Origin: Thioflexithrix psekupsensis
Lineage (GTDB): Bacteria; Pseudomonadota; Gammaproteobacteria; Beggiatoales; Beggiatoaceae
Direction: 5' to 3'
Assembly: GCF_002149925.1 (NCBI RefSeq)
Contig: NZ_MSLT01000023.1
Coordinates: 496,001-560,000 of the forward strand
Length of the DNA: 64,000 nt
Shown: positions 9,615 through 18,311 of the stretch, piece by piece
Layout: each line of letters begins with the position of its first letter
Position numbering within the stretch: position 1 is the stretch's first letter
Program-made: the position numbers and the translations under genes
Notes under the pieces: model-generated
What the model was told of the DNA's origin: nothing
What the model saw: the letters and a program-made list of their open reading frames with translations, nothing else
Database searches by the model: none

Positions 9615-10226
9615 CTACCAAAAACTCCGCAAAAATGTTTTTTGCAAAATCACCGCATCGGTATCAGCACGATGGCGGTGAAGATTGGATTCTTGAATGA
9701 CTTGTTGCTTGGTTTCTTCCCAAATATCAAATTGTTTTTCTTTCATAATTTGGTTAAGCGATTCCAAACGGAAAGCGCGATTCATGCCCGCATGTTCGTA
9801 AAGCAGCGACAACCACGAGGAATCAACCCCCCACGCATCGGTATAAACCACTTCCCCTTTTAACAACTCATTCAAAGCCTGCGCCACGTAACGCACGGGC
9901 AAACCTTCACGCTCTAATTGCTCGCGCCGAATACCATGCGTGGCTTCACCTTCAGGACTCCAGTGTAACCATTCAGGCTCTGGACGAATCAAATAGCTGA
10001 CACTACGCCCCGAACGCAATACCGCACCTATTTCTATCGGATAAGACCCCGCACCAAAGCCCGAAGCCTCAATGTCCAGCACAATAGGAATGATAGTGGG
10101 CGAATGACGCAAAAACAGATAAGATGGACGAGTCGATGGCTCGTGACGCGCCGCCGTCTTTTTGGACGCGGGAAAAGACCCCATCGGGGCAGGTGTAGGG
10201 TTAATCGGGTAGGCAAGTGCGTTCAT
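9615..10226 (-). CDS. DEDDh-type 3'-5' exonuclease family protein
   Basis: A 203-residue nuclease-like protein. After a Pro/Ser-rich N-terminal tail of about 45 residues comes the exonuclease core. Motif I is IVLDIEASGFG, with the paired Asp and Glu; motif II is in the segment around VVYTDAWGVDSSWL; the final His and Asp are in HRHRADTDA. This order fits the DnaQ/RNase T-like DEDDh superfamily, which degrades single-stranded DNA or RNA ends. The exact substrate is unknown. The start is supported by GAGGAG upstream. The tail could be partly untranslated if a later start were used, but no better ribosome site was seen. Confidence 0.8.
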   Translation of the reverse strand: MNALAYPINPTPAPMGSFPASKKTAARHEPSTRPSYLFLRHSPTIIPIVLDIEASGFGAGSYPIEIGAVLRSGRSVSYLIRPEPEWLHWSPEGEATHGIRREQLEREGLPVRYVAQALNELLKGEVVYTDAWGVDSSWLSLLYEHAGMNRAFRLESLNQIMKEKQFDIWEETKQQVIQESNLHRHRADTDAVILQKTFLRSFW

Positions 10227-10643
10227 GATGGCTCCTCAATACGCGAAATCGCCTTTCTACAGCATTTGAAAGCTAAACGTAGGCGACTTTGGTGATTTCT
10301 TGTCGTTTTTTTTGAAAAGATGACGTTATTTGCGTACTTTGCCTTATTTTGCCCGCGGTGAGCGAATAAGGGTTTTTTTATTTCGTTCATCTTGTCATTT
10401 TTGCCATCTTTTCAAAATCAGTATGAAACATCGTTAAACACACAAAAGACGGCAGTTTCTCACTCAAAATTAACAGATAAATCCAGATTTGCCTATCAGG
10501 ATAAATCCCTATAAATCGGTTTTTCTCCTTGTTTTAGAACATTATTTTTGTGCAAACGCACATTTTGTGGGGATTTGGCAAAGTTAAGACATTGATTGAC
10601 TCTATCTCAATTTGATCTCACAAAAAAAGGAGTTTTGTTTAAA
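10227..10643. other. 417-base non-coding gap with nested hairpins; possible small RNA
   Basis: No open frame of interest lies here. A perfect 13-base inverted repeat TTTTGAAAAGATG (10310-10322) and CATCTTTTCAAAA (10405-10417) brackets a terminator-like stem (10342-10371). The end of the gap carries AAAAGGAG, the ribosome site of the VWA gene. The stem followed by a T-run has no upstream plus-strand gene to terminate, which is why a short plus-strand transcript is considered. No recognisable RNA family was identified. Confidence 0.35.
10342..10379 (+). terminator. Orphan intrinsic terminator
   Basis: Stem CCTTATT/AATAAGG with a GC-rich loop, followed by GTTTTTTT on the plus strand. The upstream gene is on the other strand, so this terminator has no obvious client unless an unannotated plus-strand RNA starts in 10227-10330. 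Confidence 0.55.
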
Positions 10644-11642
10644 ATGGATGAGTTTCATTTTGCGCAACCTTTATGGTTATTACTAGGATTAATTCCTTTA
10701 TTTATCATTGTGTTAAATTATCGTCACGCGACTCATTTCAAGCGAATAGAACATTTTGCGGCTGCACACTTATTGCCCTATCTTTTGGTAAAAAAACCCC
10801 GCAGCGCACAAACGCATTCTTGGTTATGGTATTGGACGGGTTTATGGTTCTTGGGGGTGTTGGCTTTGGCGGGGCCGCGTTGGGATTACGCAATGCAGGA
10901 TGTGTTTCGACAACGTGCCAGCCTATTGATTCTCTTAGATTTATCCGAATCGATGCGGGTGCGCGATTTACCGGGCGACGAGTCTCGATTTGAGCGGGCA
11001 TTGCAAGAAATTGAGGATATTTTGGGCGAACCCAGTGAGTTAGAAATTGGTTTGGTGGTGTTTGCGGGTTTAGCCCATTTGGTCTCTCCCCTCACGGATG
11101 ATTATAATACGATTCGCCATCTTTTGTATAATATTGACATTGGGGCCTTGCCTGTGCAGGGCAGTCGAGTGGGTTTGGCATTGGAGCAAGCCAGCGCGTG
11201 GTTGTCGGGTGAAGCACAATACCAGCATGTGCTGTTAATTTCCGATGGTGATTTTAGTGAACTGGATTTTGCCAACGGCTTGGTGGAAGTAAAAAAAGTG
11301 CCTGCTCAAGTGCATACCTTAGGCATCGGCACGACGGAAGGCGATTTAGTCCCATCCCCTCGCGGACAAAATGGCCGATTACAAAATGAAAAAGGCGAGC
11401 CTGTTTCATCGGCATTAAATGAATTTAATTTAAAACAATTAGCCAGCGCAGGCGGAGGCATTTATCAATTATCGACTTTTCACCCACAAGAAAGTAGTGC
11501 GTTATTAGATCGCGTCCGCGCCAACACCGCACCCGATGCCCAACGCCAAGAACAACAGAAATTATGGCATGAACGTTTTTATATTTTAGTCGTTATTATG
11601 ATGGTATTATTACTGCCATGGTATCGACGCACAGCACATTAA
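10644..11642 (+). CDS. VWA-domain membrane protein, BatA-like
   Basis: A 332-residue protein with the BatA/aerotolerance layout. Two N-terminal membrane helices (around 10-25 and 62-76) precede a von Willebrand A domain, and a last helix (YILVVIMMVLLLPWY) lies near the C-terminus. The metal-binding MIDAS motif DLSES is at 99-103, with the later LLISDGD segment also in place. The preferred ATG follows AAAAGGAG by about ten bases; a start 48 bases earlier in frame lacks a ribosome site. Batteries of such genes usually include moxR and batB, but neither is adjacent here. A role in envelope stress or metal insertion is only inferred. Confidence 0.8.
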   Translation: MDEFHFAQPLWLLLGLIPLFIIVLNYRHATHFKRIEHFAAAHLLPYLLVKKPRSAQTHSWLWYWTGLWFLGVLALAGPRWDYAMQDVFRQRASLLILLDLSESMRVRDLPGDESRFERALQEIEDILGEPSELEIGLVVFAGLAHLVSPLTDDYNTIRHLLYNIDIGALPVQGSRVGLALEQASAWLSGEAQYQHVLLISDGDFSELDFANGLVEVKKVPAQVHTLGIGTTEGDLVPSPRGQNGRLQNEKGEPVSSALNEFNLKQLASAGGGIYQLSTFHPQESSALLDRVRANTAPDAQRQEQQKLWHERFYILVVIMMVLLLPWYRRTAH

Positions 11643-11651
11643 AATTAGAAA

Positions 11652-12752
11652 TTAATCACGATCTTTTAATTGCTGCATTTGCGCCATTCTCGCATCGGCT
11701 TCTGTGCTGAGAATGGACGCTCCTTTGGTCATTAATCCTTGCAGATGATTTAACACAATATCCGTCAAGGCTTCAATATGTAAAGGCGTGTTATTTAAAG
11801 CAGGAATATAATGAAAATAACGCCCGCCATTTTCCAGAAAATAAGCGCGATTTTCTTCATTAATTTCTGCTAAAGTTTCCAAACAATCCGCTGAAAACCC
11901 CGGACACACCACATCAATGCGCGGCACCCCTTCTTTAGCGAGCGTTTTAACCCGTTCATCGGTATAAGGTGTTAACCATTCTTCTCGTCCAAAACGCGAC
12001 TGAAAACACACTTCCCATTGTTCGGGCAATAATTGTAATGCTTCTGCGACCAGCCGCGAGGTTTTATGGCATTCACAGTGGTAGGGATCGCCCGCGAGAA
12101 AAAAGCGTTTTGGAATACCGTGATAAGAAAAAAGTAAACGATCACCTTGACCATGACGTTGCCAATAACTTTTAATTTCCTGCGCTAAGGCATTGATATA
12201 AGACGGATGATCGTGATAATGACTGATAAAACGCAAATCAGGAATCCAACGCCAGCGGGTTAAAACCTGTGCCACTGCGTCAAATGTCGATCCCGTAGTC
12301 GGTGATGCGTATTGCGGATAAAGCGGTAAAATCACTATTTGCTGCGCCTGATTTTCGCGTAATTCTTCTAAAGCGTCAGCAATAGACGGCTTTCCGTAGC
12401 GCATTCCCAAAGCCACATGAACGGGCGCAGGATAACGTGCGCGCAATGCCGTTTGTACATCACGCGCCTGCGCTCGACTGATACACAATAACGGCGACCC
12501 CTCTGCCGTCCACACCCGTTGATAGGCTTTTGCAGAATGCGCCGGCCGTTTGCGCAAAATAATCCCATGCAGAATTAACCACCATAACGCCCGCGGCGTT
12601 TCGGTTACGCGATAATCCCATAAAAATTCACCTAAATAACGCCGTAATTCCTTAGTGGTTGCGGCTTGTGGTGTGCCTAAATTGACCAATAAAATGCCAA
12701 TTTTAGGAATGTGATGATGATCGTAAGAAAAACCTTGTAAATGAGAAGTCAT
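11652..12752 (-). CDS. hemH: Ferrochelatase
   Basis: This enzyme inserts Fe2+ into protoporphyrin IX, the last step of protoheme synthesis. The 366-residue protein opens with GILLVNLGTP and contains the family signatures FSYHGIPKRF, whose His is the metal-handling residue, and VCPGFSADCLETLAEI. It is slightly longer than E. coli HemH because of a short N-terminal extension and a C-terminal tail. The gene lies downstream of rimO on the same strand with a 49-base gap and ends 9 bases from the convergent VWA gene. Identification is secure. Confidence 0.95.
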   Translation of the reverse strand: MTSHLQGFSYDHHHIPKIGILLVNLGTPQAATTKELRRYLGEFLWDYRVTETPRALWWLILHGIILRKRPAHSAKAYQRVWTAEGSPLLCISRAQARDVQTALRARYPAPVHVALGMRYGKPSIADALEELRENQAQQIVILPLYPQYASPTTGSTFDAVAQVLTRWRWIPDLRFISHYHDHPSYINALAQEIKSYWQRHGQGDRLLFSYHGIPKRFFLAGDPYHCECHKTSRLVAEALQLLPEQWEVCFQSRFGREEWLTPYTDERVKTLAKEGVPRIDVVCPGFSADCLETLAEINEENRAYFLENGGRYFHYIPALNNTPLHIEALTDIVLNHLQGLMTKGASILSTEADARMAQMQQLKDRD

Positions 12753-12801
12753 GATAGTTTAAAATCGAATAATTAGCGGGTAAATGAACGTGAAATCTAA
12801 T

Positions 12802-14145
12802 TTATGCTTCATCTCCCCAAATGATTTCACCAAATAAATCATGTTCATCACTATGCGTCAATTTTATTTCGATAAAATCACCCACAGTAACGCCTTCAAT
12901 GCCATCTTCTAATGGCACAACAATCACACCATCAATTTCAGGAGCTTCTCCATAACTGCGCGCAATTAAATGATCGTCATTGATCTCATCAATTAAAACC
13001 GGTAATTGCTGCCCAACTCGTCGCGCCAATCGATCCGCACTAATATCACTTTGCACTGCCATAAAAGCAGCTAAACGTTCCTGTTTCACCGCTTCGGAAA
13101 CAGCACCCGGCAAGGCGTTGGCCGCTGCACCTGAAACGGGAGAATAAGCAAATGCACCTACCCGATCCAATTGCGCCCGCTCTAAAAAGTGTAATAATTC
13201 GTTAAATTCCACTTCGGTTTCACCGGGAAAACCCACAATAAAAGTGCTACGAATAATTAAATCGGGACAAATTGATCGCCATTTTGTAATTCTTTCTAAC
13301 ATATTTTCACTGTCGGCAGGACGACGCATGGCTTTTAAAATAGCACGATTGGCATGTTGCAACGGCACGTCCAGATAAGGCAAAATGACACCTTCGGCCA
13401 TTAATTCCACCAATTGATCCACGTGGGGATAAGGATAAATATAATGTAAACGAGTCCACGCAGGCAATGTTCCCAAATGTGTGGCTAACTCTTTTATTCT
13501 GGTTTTCAACGGCTTACCTTGCCAAAAATCCAAACGATAGCGCGTATCCACCCCATAAGCCGCCGTATCTTGTGCGACAATCAACAATTCGCGCACGCCC
13601 GCACTCACTAACTGCTCTGCTTCGTTCAGCACCTCACCAATCCCACGACTACGTAATTCACCACGCATCTGAGGAATAATGCAAAAGCTGCATTTTTGAT
13701 TACATCCTTCTGCAATTTTAATATACGCATAATGGCGCGGAGTTAATTTTAATCCCCCCGGCGGCAGCAAATCGACAAACGGATCAGGACGCGGTGGCGC
13801 AACTTCATGTATTGCTGCGATGACTTCGGACAAGGCATCCGGCCCCGTCACCGCCAACACTTGGGGATGGGTATTTTTCACCAATTCGCCTTGTGCGCCC
13901 AAACAACCCGTGACGATAACCCGCCCATTTTCGCGCAAAGCCTCGCCAATTGTGGTCAGCGATTCTTCAATGGCCGCATCAATAAAACCACATGTATTCA
14001 CAACCACCACATCGGCCGACTGGTAATCTGCCCCCAATTCATACCCCTGTGCGCGCAATTGCGTCAAAATACGCTCAGAATCCACCGTGGCTTTAGGACA
14101 GCCCAAAGAAATAAAACCAATTTTAGCAGCCGGATAAGTGGTCAT
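12802..14145 (-). CDS. rimO: Ribosomal protein S12 methylthiotransferase
   Basis: A radical-SAM enzyme that adds a methylthio group to an aspartate of ribosomal protein S12. The 447-residue protein has the N-terminal MTTase domain with Cys16, Cys52 and Cys81 for one iron-sulfur cluster. The radical-SAM motif CNQKCSFC follows (Cys148, Cys152, Cys155), and a C-terminal TRAM domain lies at about 375-447. MiaB is the close relative, but the [13 protein letters not shown] opening and the length favour RimO. The start is divergent from the phasin gene. hemH follows on the same strand. Confidence 0.95.
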   Translation of the reverse strand: MTTYPAAKIGFISLGCPKATVDSERILTQLRAQGYELGADYQSADVVVVNTCGFIDAAIEESLTTIGEALRENGRVIVTGCLGAQGELVKNTHPQVLAVTGPDALSEVIAAIHEVAPPRPDPFVDLLPPGGLKLTPRHYAYIKIAEGCNQKCSFCIIPQMRGELRSRGIGEVLNEAEQLVSAGVRELLIVAQDTAAYGVDTRYRLDFWQGKPLKTRIKELATHLGTLPAWTRLHYIYPYPHVDQLVELMAEGVILPYLDVPLQHANRAILKAMRRPADSENMLERITKWRSICPDLIIRSTFIVGFPGETEVEFNELLHFLERAQLDRVGAFAYSPVSGAAANALPGAVSEAVKQERLAAFMAVQSDISADRLARRVGQQLPVLIDEINDDHLIARSYGEAPEIDGVIVVPLEDGIEGVTVGDFIEIKLTHSDEHDLFGEIIWGDEA

Positions 14146-14209
14146 AGTGCAGATGAAATCACAATTAAAAAATAAGGTAAAAAATTCAGCACAGTAGTCA
14201 AATTTTCTT

Positions 14210-14247
14210 TATAATAAACACACTGCTTTTGTTAAGAATAAGCAGTG
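14210..14247 (+). promoter_or_regulatory. Candidate -10 and 5' leader hairpin of the phasin gene
   Basis: A perfect TATAAT (14210-14215), without a convincing -35 element, is followed at once by an 8-bp stem CACTGCTT/AAGCAGTG (14221-14247). If this -10 is used, the hairpin lies at or just after the transcription start, about 80 bases ahead of the phasin start codon. It could be an operator for a PhaR-like repressor or an mRNA-stabilising leader; neither is shown. Confidence 0.4.
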
Positions 14248-14330
14248 AATGTCTGACGGGCATTATAAAGGTTTTTTTTAAAATCGTCATGTCGGATGGT
14301 GAGCCGCATTAATTAGGAGAGCCAATAGAG

Positions 14331-14861
14331 ATGCAAAATGATGTGATCAAGCAGTGGACGGAAATGAGTAAAGTCGCCGTCGATGCCCTGCAACAAATGA
14401 CCAGCGCAAATGCAGAAGCAATGAGCCAACTGATCCACAACCAATTCAACAGCAAGAATTTGGGTGATGTGATTAAAGCCGCAGTGGAATCTGCTAAAGA
14501 ATTCCGCGAAATCAATACCCAAGCCTTCAATACCTTGTTGCAAAAACAACTGGGCATGGTCAACTTGAATAGTTCTGCCGATTCTGTAAAAGAACTGGGC
14601 GAAATTGGCAATAATGCCATGACCAAATTCGTTGAGCAACAAACGGCGTTATTAAATACCTATGTGGAAACCAACCGCATTTATTTAGATGCCATCAAAG
14701 ACGCGAAAAATCCCCAAGATTTAGTCGCTGCACAAACCAAAATGTTCACCGAATTGCAAGCGCAAATGAAGTCCCACACCATGCAAACACTGACCACATT
14801 AGAAGCCTTAAAATCGGCTATTTCTACTTGGTCAAGCACAATGCAAAACAACGCCAAATAA
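14331..14861 (+). CDS. Phasin family protein
   Basis: A 176-residue, all-helical, amphipathic protein without signal peptide. It matches the phasin family in length and pattern: a repeated hydrophobic spacing across TEMSKVAVDALQQMTSANAE and AVESAKEFREINTQAFNTLL, and glutamine-rich helices after that. Phasins coat polyhydroxyalkanoate granules and limit their size. The ribosome site TTAGGAGAGCC is strong, and a good terminator follows, so the gene is probably a highly expressed single unit. PHA synthase genes are not in the window. The function is inferred from family resemblance. Confidence 0.8.
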   Translation: MQNDVIKQWTEMSKVAVDALQQMTSANAEAMSQLIHNQFNSKNLGDVIKAAVESAKEFREINTQAFNTLLQKQLGMVNLNSSADSVKELGEIGNNAMTKFVEQQTALLNTYVETNRIYLDAIKDAKNPQDLVAAQTKMFTELQAQMKSHTMQTLTTLEALKSAISTWSSTMQNNAK

Positions 14862-14883
14862 TTCTCTACTTTGCCGTCTATTG

Positions 14884-14932
14884 ATCACTCCAGTGAATCC
14901 ATTTTATGAAATTTATTGGAGTGATTTTTTTT
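14884..14932 (+). terminator. Terminator after the phasin gene
   Basis: A 9-bp stem ATCACTCCA/TGGAGTGAT is followed by eight T residues, a classical intrinsic terminator directly downstream of the phasin stop. Confidence 0.85.
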
Positions 14933-14945
14933 CTAAGACAATACA

Positions 14946-15605
14946 ATGAAAATTGATATATTCTATTGTCATTATCCCCAGATTTTATTATCTAACAATT
15001 GGGCGCGTTTAATTCAACAAATCCCCGAATTTTTACATGCGCCTATATTGCGTTATGTCAATTGGTCGGATCGGCAAAATAGTCTATTGAGTCGATTATT
15101 ATTAAAACAAGCATTAATACAAAATGGTTTCTCTCCCGACTTATTAATGCAATATCCAACAAAACCGCATCAACGCCCACAATTATCACCTTTATTCGAC
15201 ATTAATTTATCTCACAGCCAACATGCGGCTATTTGTGCGATTAGTTTATCGGGAAAAATAGGTATTGATATAGAATATCATCGTGCTTTAGAAGTTGAAT
15301 CATTTCAACGTATTTTTACCGCGCAACAATGGCACAGTTTACAGCAAAAAAAAACCAATAATTTACCCTTGTTTTATCAATTTTGGACACTAAAAGAGAG
15401 TGTAGCCAAAGCCGATGGACGCGGCTTAGGCATTGATTTAGCCCGTATTGAAGAAAATCCAGCGGGACAAGTAGAGATTGATCGTCACATTTGGTTTGTG
15501 CAATCATTGGCCTTAAAACTTCCTTATTATTCTTGTTATTTAGCCAGTGATCATCAAGCAGAAATAGTCATTAAAGAATATTCAATAACTGACTTTTTAT
15601 CTTGA
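14946..15605 (+). CDS. 4'-phosphopantetheinyl transferase, Sfp family
   Basis: A 219-residue enzyme that transfers the phosphopantetheine arm of coenzyme A to carrier proteins. The two family signatures are present: GIDIEYHR, with the metal-binding acidic pair, and FWTLKESVAKADGRGL, with the catalytic Glu and Lys. LSHSQHAAICAI is the conserved upstream segment. The length fits the Sfp/AcpT class rather than short AcpS. No polyketide or peptide synthetase lies nearby, so its carrier is unknown. It begins only 14 bases after the phasin terminator and has no strong ribosome site, so expression may be low. Confidence 0.88.
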   Translation: MKIDIFYCHYPQILLSNNWARLIQQIPEFLHAPILRYVNWSDRQNSLLSRLLLKQALIQNGFSPDLLMQYPTKPHQRPQLSPLFDINLSHSQHAAICAISLSGKIGIDIEYHRALEVESFQRIFTAQQWHSLQQKKTNNLPLFYQFWTLKESVAKADGRGLGIDLARIEENPAGQVEIDRHIWFVQSLALKLPYYSCYLASDHQAEIVIKEYSITDFLS

Positions 15606-15769
15606 TGCGAATGTTTGGGGAAATCTTTAATTTAAAGACATAAAAATGGACTAGCCCCCTTGCATTTTCCCTAAAAATCAGCCAGAATTCGATAGAATAC
15701 TAAATAGGGTATTGATTGTGGCACATGATGCGGTTGTCTGAAAAAAATGACAATTAATGGATTTAAGAT

Positions 15770-15798
15770 TTGAAAAACTAACCTTATTCGCTTATACT
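15770..15798 (+). promoter_or_regulatory. Sigma-70 type promoter of the pilin gene
   Basis: TTGAAA and TATACT are separated by exactly 17 bases, close to consensus, about 85 bases upstream of the pilin start. A consensus-like vegetative promoter is unusual for a pilA gene, where sigma-54 control is common. Confidence 0.7.
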
Positions 15799-15882
15799 GT
15801 TATACATTGAAATGGCTTAATCAGTCCCGTTACGCAGTTAAGCGGTGATTAATTTGGAATCACTTAATTTCAGGAGGTGTTT

Positions 15883-16305
15883 ATGAAAAAGCAATTGGGG
15901 ATGTCTATTATCGAATTAATGCTGGTGGTATTGACGATTAGTGTATTGGCTAGTATTGCCATTCCGTTGTATACCGACTACCAACGCCGTTCCAAAGTGG
16001 CAGAGGCGATGAATTTGATGGCGGGCTTAAAACTGCCCATGATGGATTACTACACCACGTGGGGAACGTGGCCAACAGTAGAACAAGTTGGCGGCAAAAC
16101 ACAAGGCTTGTATGTAGAAAGTGTTGTATCTGGGGGGACACCGGGCAATTATTATGTAGAAGCCACGATGGGCGGTGCTGATCCTGATTTGGGTGGGCAT
16201 TCGCTGCGGATGTATTATGAGCAAAATACCGGATCGTGGTTGTGTACTCCTGATGGTGCTACTAATCCCATTCCAGTCCATTTATTGCCTTCCTCTTGCA
16301 AATAA
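15883..16305 (+). CDS. Type IV pilin-like major prepilin
   Basis: A 140-residue prepilin. The short leader MKKQLG ends at the prepilin-peptidase Gly, and the mature protein begins MSIIELMLVVLTISVLASIA, with the essential Glu at position 5. A hydrophobic helix then continues into a small globular domain. Two cysteines near the end (WLCTPDG and SSCK) probably close the C-terminal disulfide loop. The start is the ATG 6 bases after AGGAGGT; a GTG two codons earlier overlaps the ribosome site and is rejected. No pilus assembly genes are adjacent. A type II secretion pseudopilin is the alternative, but length and C-terminal loop favour a pilus subunit. Confidence 0.88.
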   Translation: MKKQLGMSIIELMLVVLTISVLASIAIPLYTDYQRRSKVAEAMNLMAGLKLPMMDYYTTWGTWPTVEQVGGKTQGLYVESVVSGGTPGNYYVEATMGGADPDLGGHSLRMYYEQNTGSWLCTPDGATNPIPVHLLPSSCK

Positions 16306-16334
16306 TCGACGTAATCGGCTGTCTGCGCCCCGCG

Positions 16335-16395
16335 AGCATCAATTCATATCGTTTATTTTAATGCGTATTAAACGGTTTGATTGATGCTTTCTTTA
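16335..16395. terminator. Terminator hairpin after the pilin gene
   Basis: An outer stem AGCATCAA/TTGATGCT and an inner stem CGTTTA/TAAACG are followed by TTCTTT on the plus strand. It lies between the pilin and the convergent methyltransferase, so it may serve both. Confidence 0.6.
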
Positions 16396-17145
16396 TGGCT
16401 TTTTTTCTACCTGCGCAATGATCAAATACCCTTCTGATAAATCAGAATGATTAAATAATTGCGCTATCCAATTTAAGGGTAAAAAAGTATAAGGATTAAC
16501 GAACAATCCCAAAATATTCCAAGAGCTTGGCACATGATGAATGCCACTGTGCTGCGTTTGTTGTTCTGCTGTCCATTGTTGTTTAATGACCGCTTGTTTT
16601 TTCGCATATAAAGCGCGTAAAAAGTGCAAACCATTCACAAACGGATAACCATAAGCCATTATTTTTACCGACTCAAACCCAACTCGCTGCATTAATTGTA
16701 TCAATTCTGCTTTTTCATAGCGTCGCAAATGCCCAACAATATCATCATGAATTGTCCAAAATTTCATCCGCGCAGGTACAGATAAAATCAATTGACCTTG
16801 TGGCGTTAATAACGATTTTAAAATATGTAAAAATTGCACATCATCTTCGACATGTTCCATCACTTCACATGCAATAATGCAACCATATTTTTTATCTGGC
16901 GATAATTGATAAATATCACCATATTGAAACGTTAATTTTTCTCGAATTTTATCAGGTAATTGTCGATAAATCTCCGCAATGTCTGGAGAAAAATCAATGG
17001 CATGACCTTGTTTAAAATAACGGGTTAATTCACTCGATAAAGCCAATCCGCCCGCACCCACTTCTAAAAAAGATTCAGCAGGGCGAATATGGCGCAAAAT
17101 TTCATAACGACGAAATAAATAACGAGGCGGAAAATAAGGAATCAT
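16393..17145 (-). CDS. Class I SAM-dependent methyltransferase
   Basis: A 250-residue soluble enzyme with a Rossmann-type methyltransferase core. The glycine-rich SAM-binding motif is FLEVGAGGLALS near the N-terminus, followed by the acidic strand AIDFSP and the post-motif segment CEVMEHVEDD, typical of the Methyltransf_11/23 group. The C-terminal region is aromatic rich and may sit at the membrane. Its start overlaps the stop of the upstream glycosyltransferase (ATGA), so the two are co-translated and probably modify the same surface glycan or lipid. The methyl acceptor cannot be told. Confidence 0.8.
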   Translation of the reverse strand: MIPYFPPRYLFRRYEILRHIRPAESFLEVGAGGLALSSELTRYFKQGHAIDFSPDIAEIYRQLPDKIREKLTFQYGDIYQLSPDKKYGCIIACEVMEHVEDDVQFLHILKSLLTPQGQLILSVPARMKFWTIHDDIVGHLRRYEKAELIQLMQRVGFESVKIMAYGYPFVNGLHFLRALYAKKQAVIKQQWTAEQQTQHSGIHHVPSSWNILGLFVNPYTFLPLNWIAQLFNHSDLSEGYLIIAQVEKKP

Positions 17146-18221
17146 TTTTTAACCAATAAAGGCGTTAATTGTCGCGCAATGCACACGGTAGAAAATCGAG
17201 CTTGATATAAATTAAAACCCGCTCGCCCCACGTCTTTTAAGGCTTCTGGATGTTGATACGCCCAAAGAATCGCTGACACCAGCGATTCTACTTCTCCCTG
17301 CTTGACCAAAAGGCAATTGTGCTTATCAATAAATCCTGAATATTCAGCGATTTGTCCAATCACTGTTGGTTTAGCCGCCGCCAGAAATTGCAAAGATTTA
17401 CCCGTAATGACCCGCTGGGCTTGCGGCGTGTTGCCAAAAGGGCCACCTAAACCTAAATCCGTATTAGCCACGTAATGGCGCAATAAAGCAGGAAAATCCA
17501 CCCATTGAATATGAGTTATATTCGGCAAAGACAATTGTTGTAAATAATCAACTTCCTTTTTACCCCCACCAATAAAAGTAAATTGAATTGGAAATGGTTT
17601 TAAAATAGCAGCCGCTTGTAAAATAATAGGCACACCATGTAATGGCAAAAAAGAACCATAGAATAATACTTGAAATGGACTATGAAATTGGGCTTCTTTT
17701 TTCTTTTCACTGATAATCGGTAAAGTTTCATCTGCGCCGACTGAAATAGCGTGTATTTTTTCTTTCGGTAATTTAAAACGTTGGCTAAAAAATTCTACAT
17801 GTAATGAGGTATCGGTTAAAATAATATCGGCTTGGTGTAAAATGGCTTTTTCTACTCCCGATAATAATTTACCAAATAAAACTCCCATTTCACCTTGTTT
17901 TTTCTCATCAATTAAGGCTGCCGAAGGCGACATTAAGCTGTCAAATAGTAACGGTTTGCCGGCGGTTATTAAACGCACCAACCAAAAAATATCATGCCCC
18001 CTAAATCCCAATAAATAATAATCTGGATTATATTTCCAACGAATTTTAATTAATTGCCATAGCGTATCGACATAACGCCACATTCCCGTGTAACGATTAA
18101 TCGCAGTGATTAAACGAATATGAGGAATTTGTTGCAAGCCTTTTAATAGCGTCATGGTTCTAATATAATTCGGCTGGCGATAAGCCAAAATATAGCAGAC
18201 AATTAATCGCTCAGTGGACAT
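17142..18221 (-). CDS. Glycosyltransferase, GT-B family
   Basis: A roughly 360-residue enzyme of the GT-B fold. The C-terminal half carries the sugar-nucleotide binding pattern of family 4-like enzymes: the strand FQVLFYGSFLPLHGVPIILQAA, then IQFTFIGGGKKE and an acidic region around NTDLGLGGPFG. It presumably transfers a sugar during surface polysaccharide or lipid glycosylation at the inner membrane. I place the start at the ATG after GGGGATTTTCTC; an in-frame GTG 27 bases earlier overlaps the upstream terminator. It is translationally coupled to the methyltransferase gene. Confidence 0.75.
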   Translation of the reverse strand: MSTERLIVCYILAYRQPNYIRTMTLLKGLQQIPHIRLITAINRYTGMWRYVDTLWQLIKIRWKYNPDYYLLGFRGHDIFWLVRLITAGKPLLFDSLMSPSAALIDEKKQGEMGVLFGKLLSGVEKAILHQADIILTDTSLHVEFFSQRFKLPKEKIHAISVGADETLPIISEKKKEAQFHSPFQVLFYGSFLPLHGVPIILQAAAILKPFPIQFTFIGGGKKEVDYLQQLSLPNITHIQWVDFPALLRHYVANTDLGLGGPFGNTPQAQRVITGKSLQFLAAAKPTVIGQIAEYSGFIDKHNCLLVKQGEVESLVSAILWAYQHPEALKDVGRAGFNLYQARFSTVCIARQLTPLLVKK

Positions 18222-18241
18222 GAGAAAATCCCCATAAATAA

Positions 18242-18282
18242 ACCCCACATTATTCGATAATTTAATTCGCCTAATGTGGGGT
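18242..18282 (-). terminator. Terminator after the peroxiredoxin gene
   Basis: An 11-bp perfect stem ACCCCACATTA/TAATGTGGGGT lies 29 bases beyond the peroxiredoxin stop and is followed on the minus strand by TTTATTTA. It also sits just ahead of the glycosyltransferase ribosome site, insulating that gene. Confidence 0.75.
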
Positions 18283-18311
18283 ATTTTTGCTAAATAAACC
18301 GTTAAATAAAA

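Noticed and set aside
10596-10643. Earlier in-frame start of the VWA gene
   Set aside because: No ribosome site precedes it, whereas AAAAGGAG precedes the later ATG and family members begin there.
15719-15735. TGGCAC upstream of the pilin gene as a sigma-54 promoter
   Set aside because: The -12 GC is not at the required spacing, and a near-consensus sigma-70 promoter lies closer to the gene.
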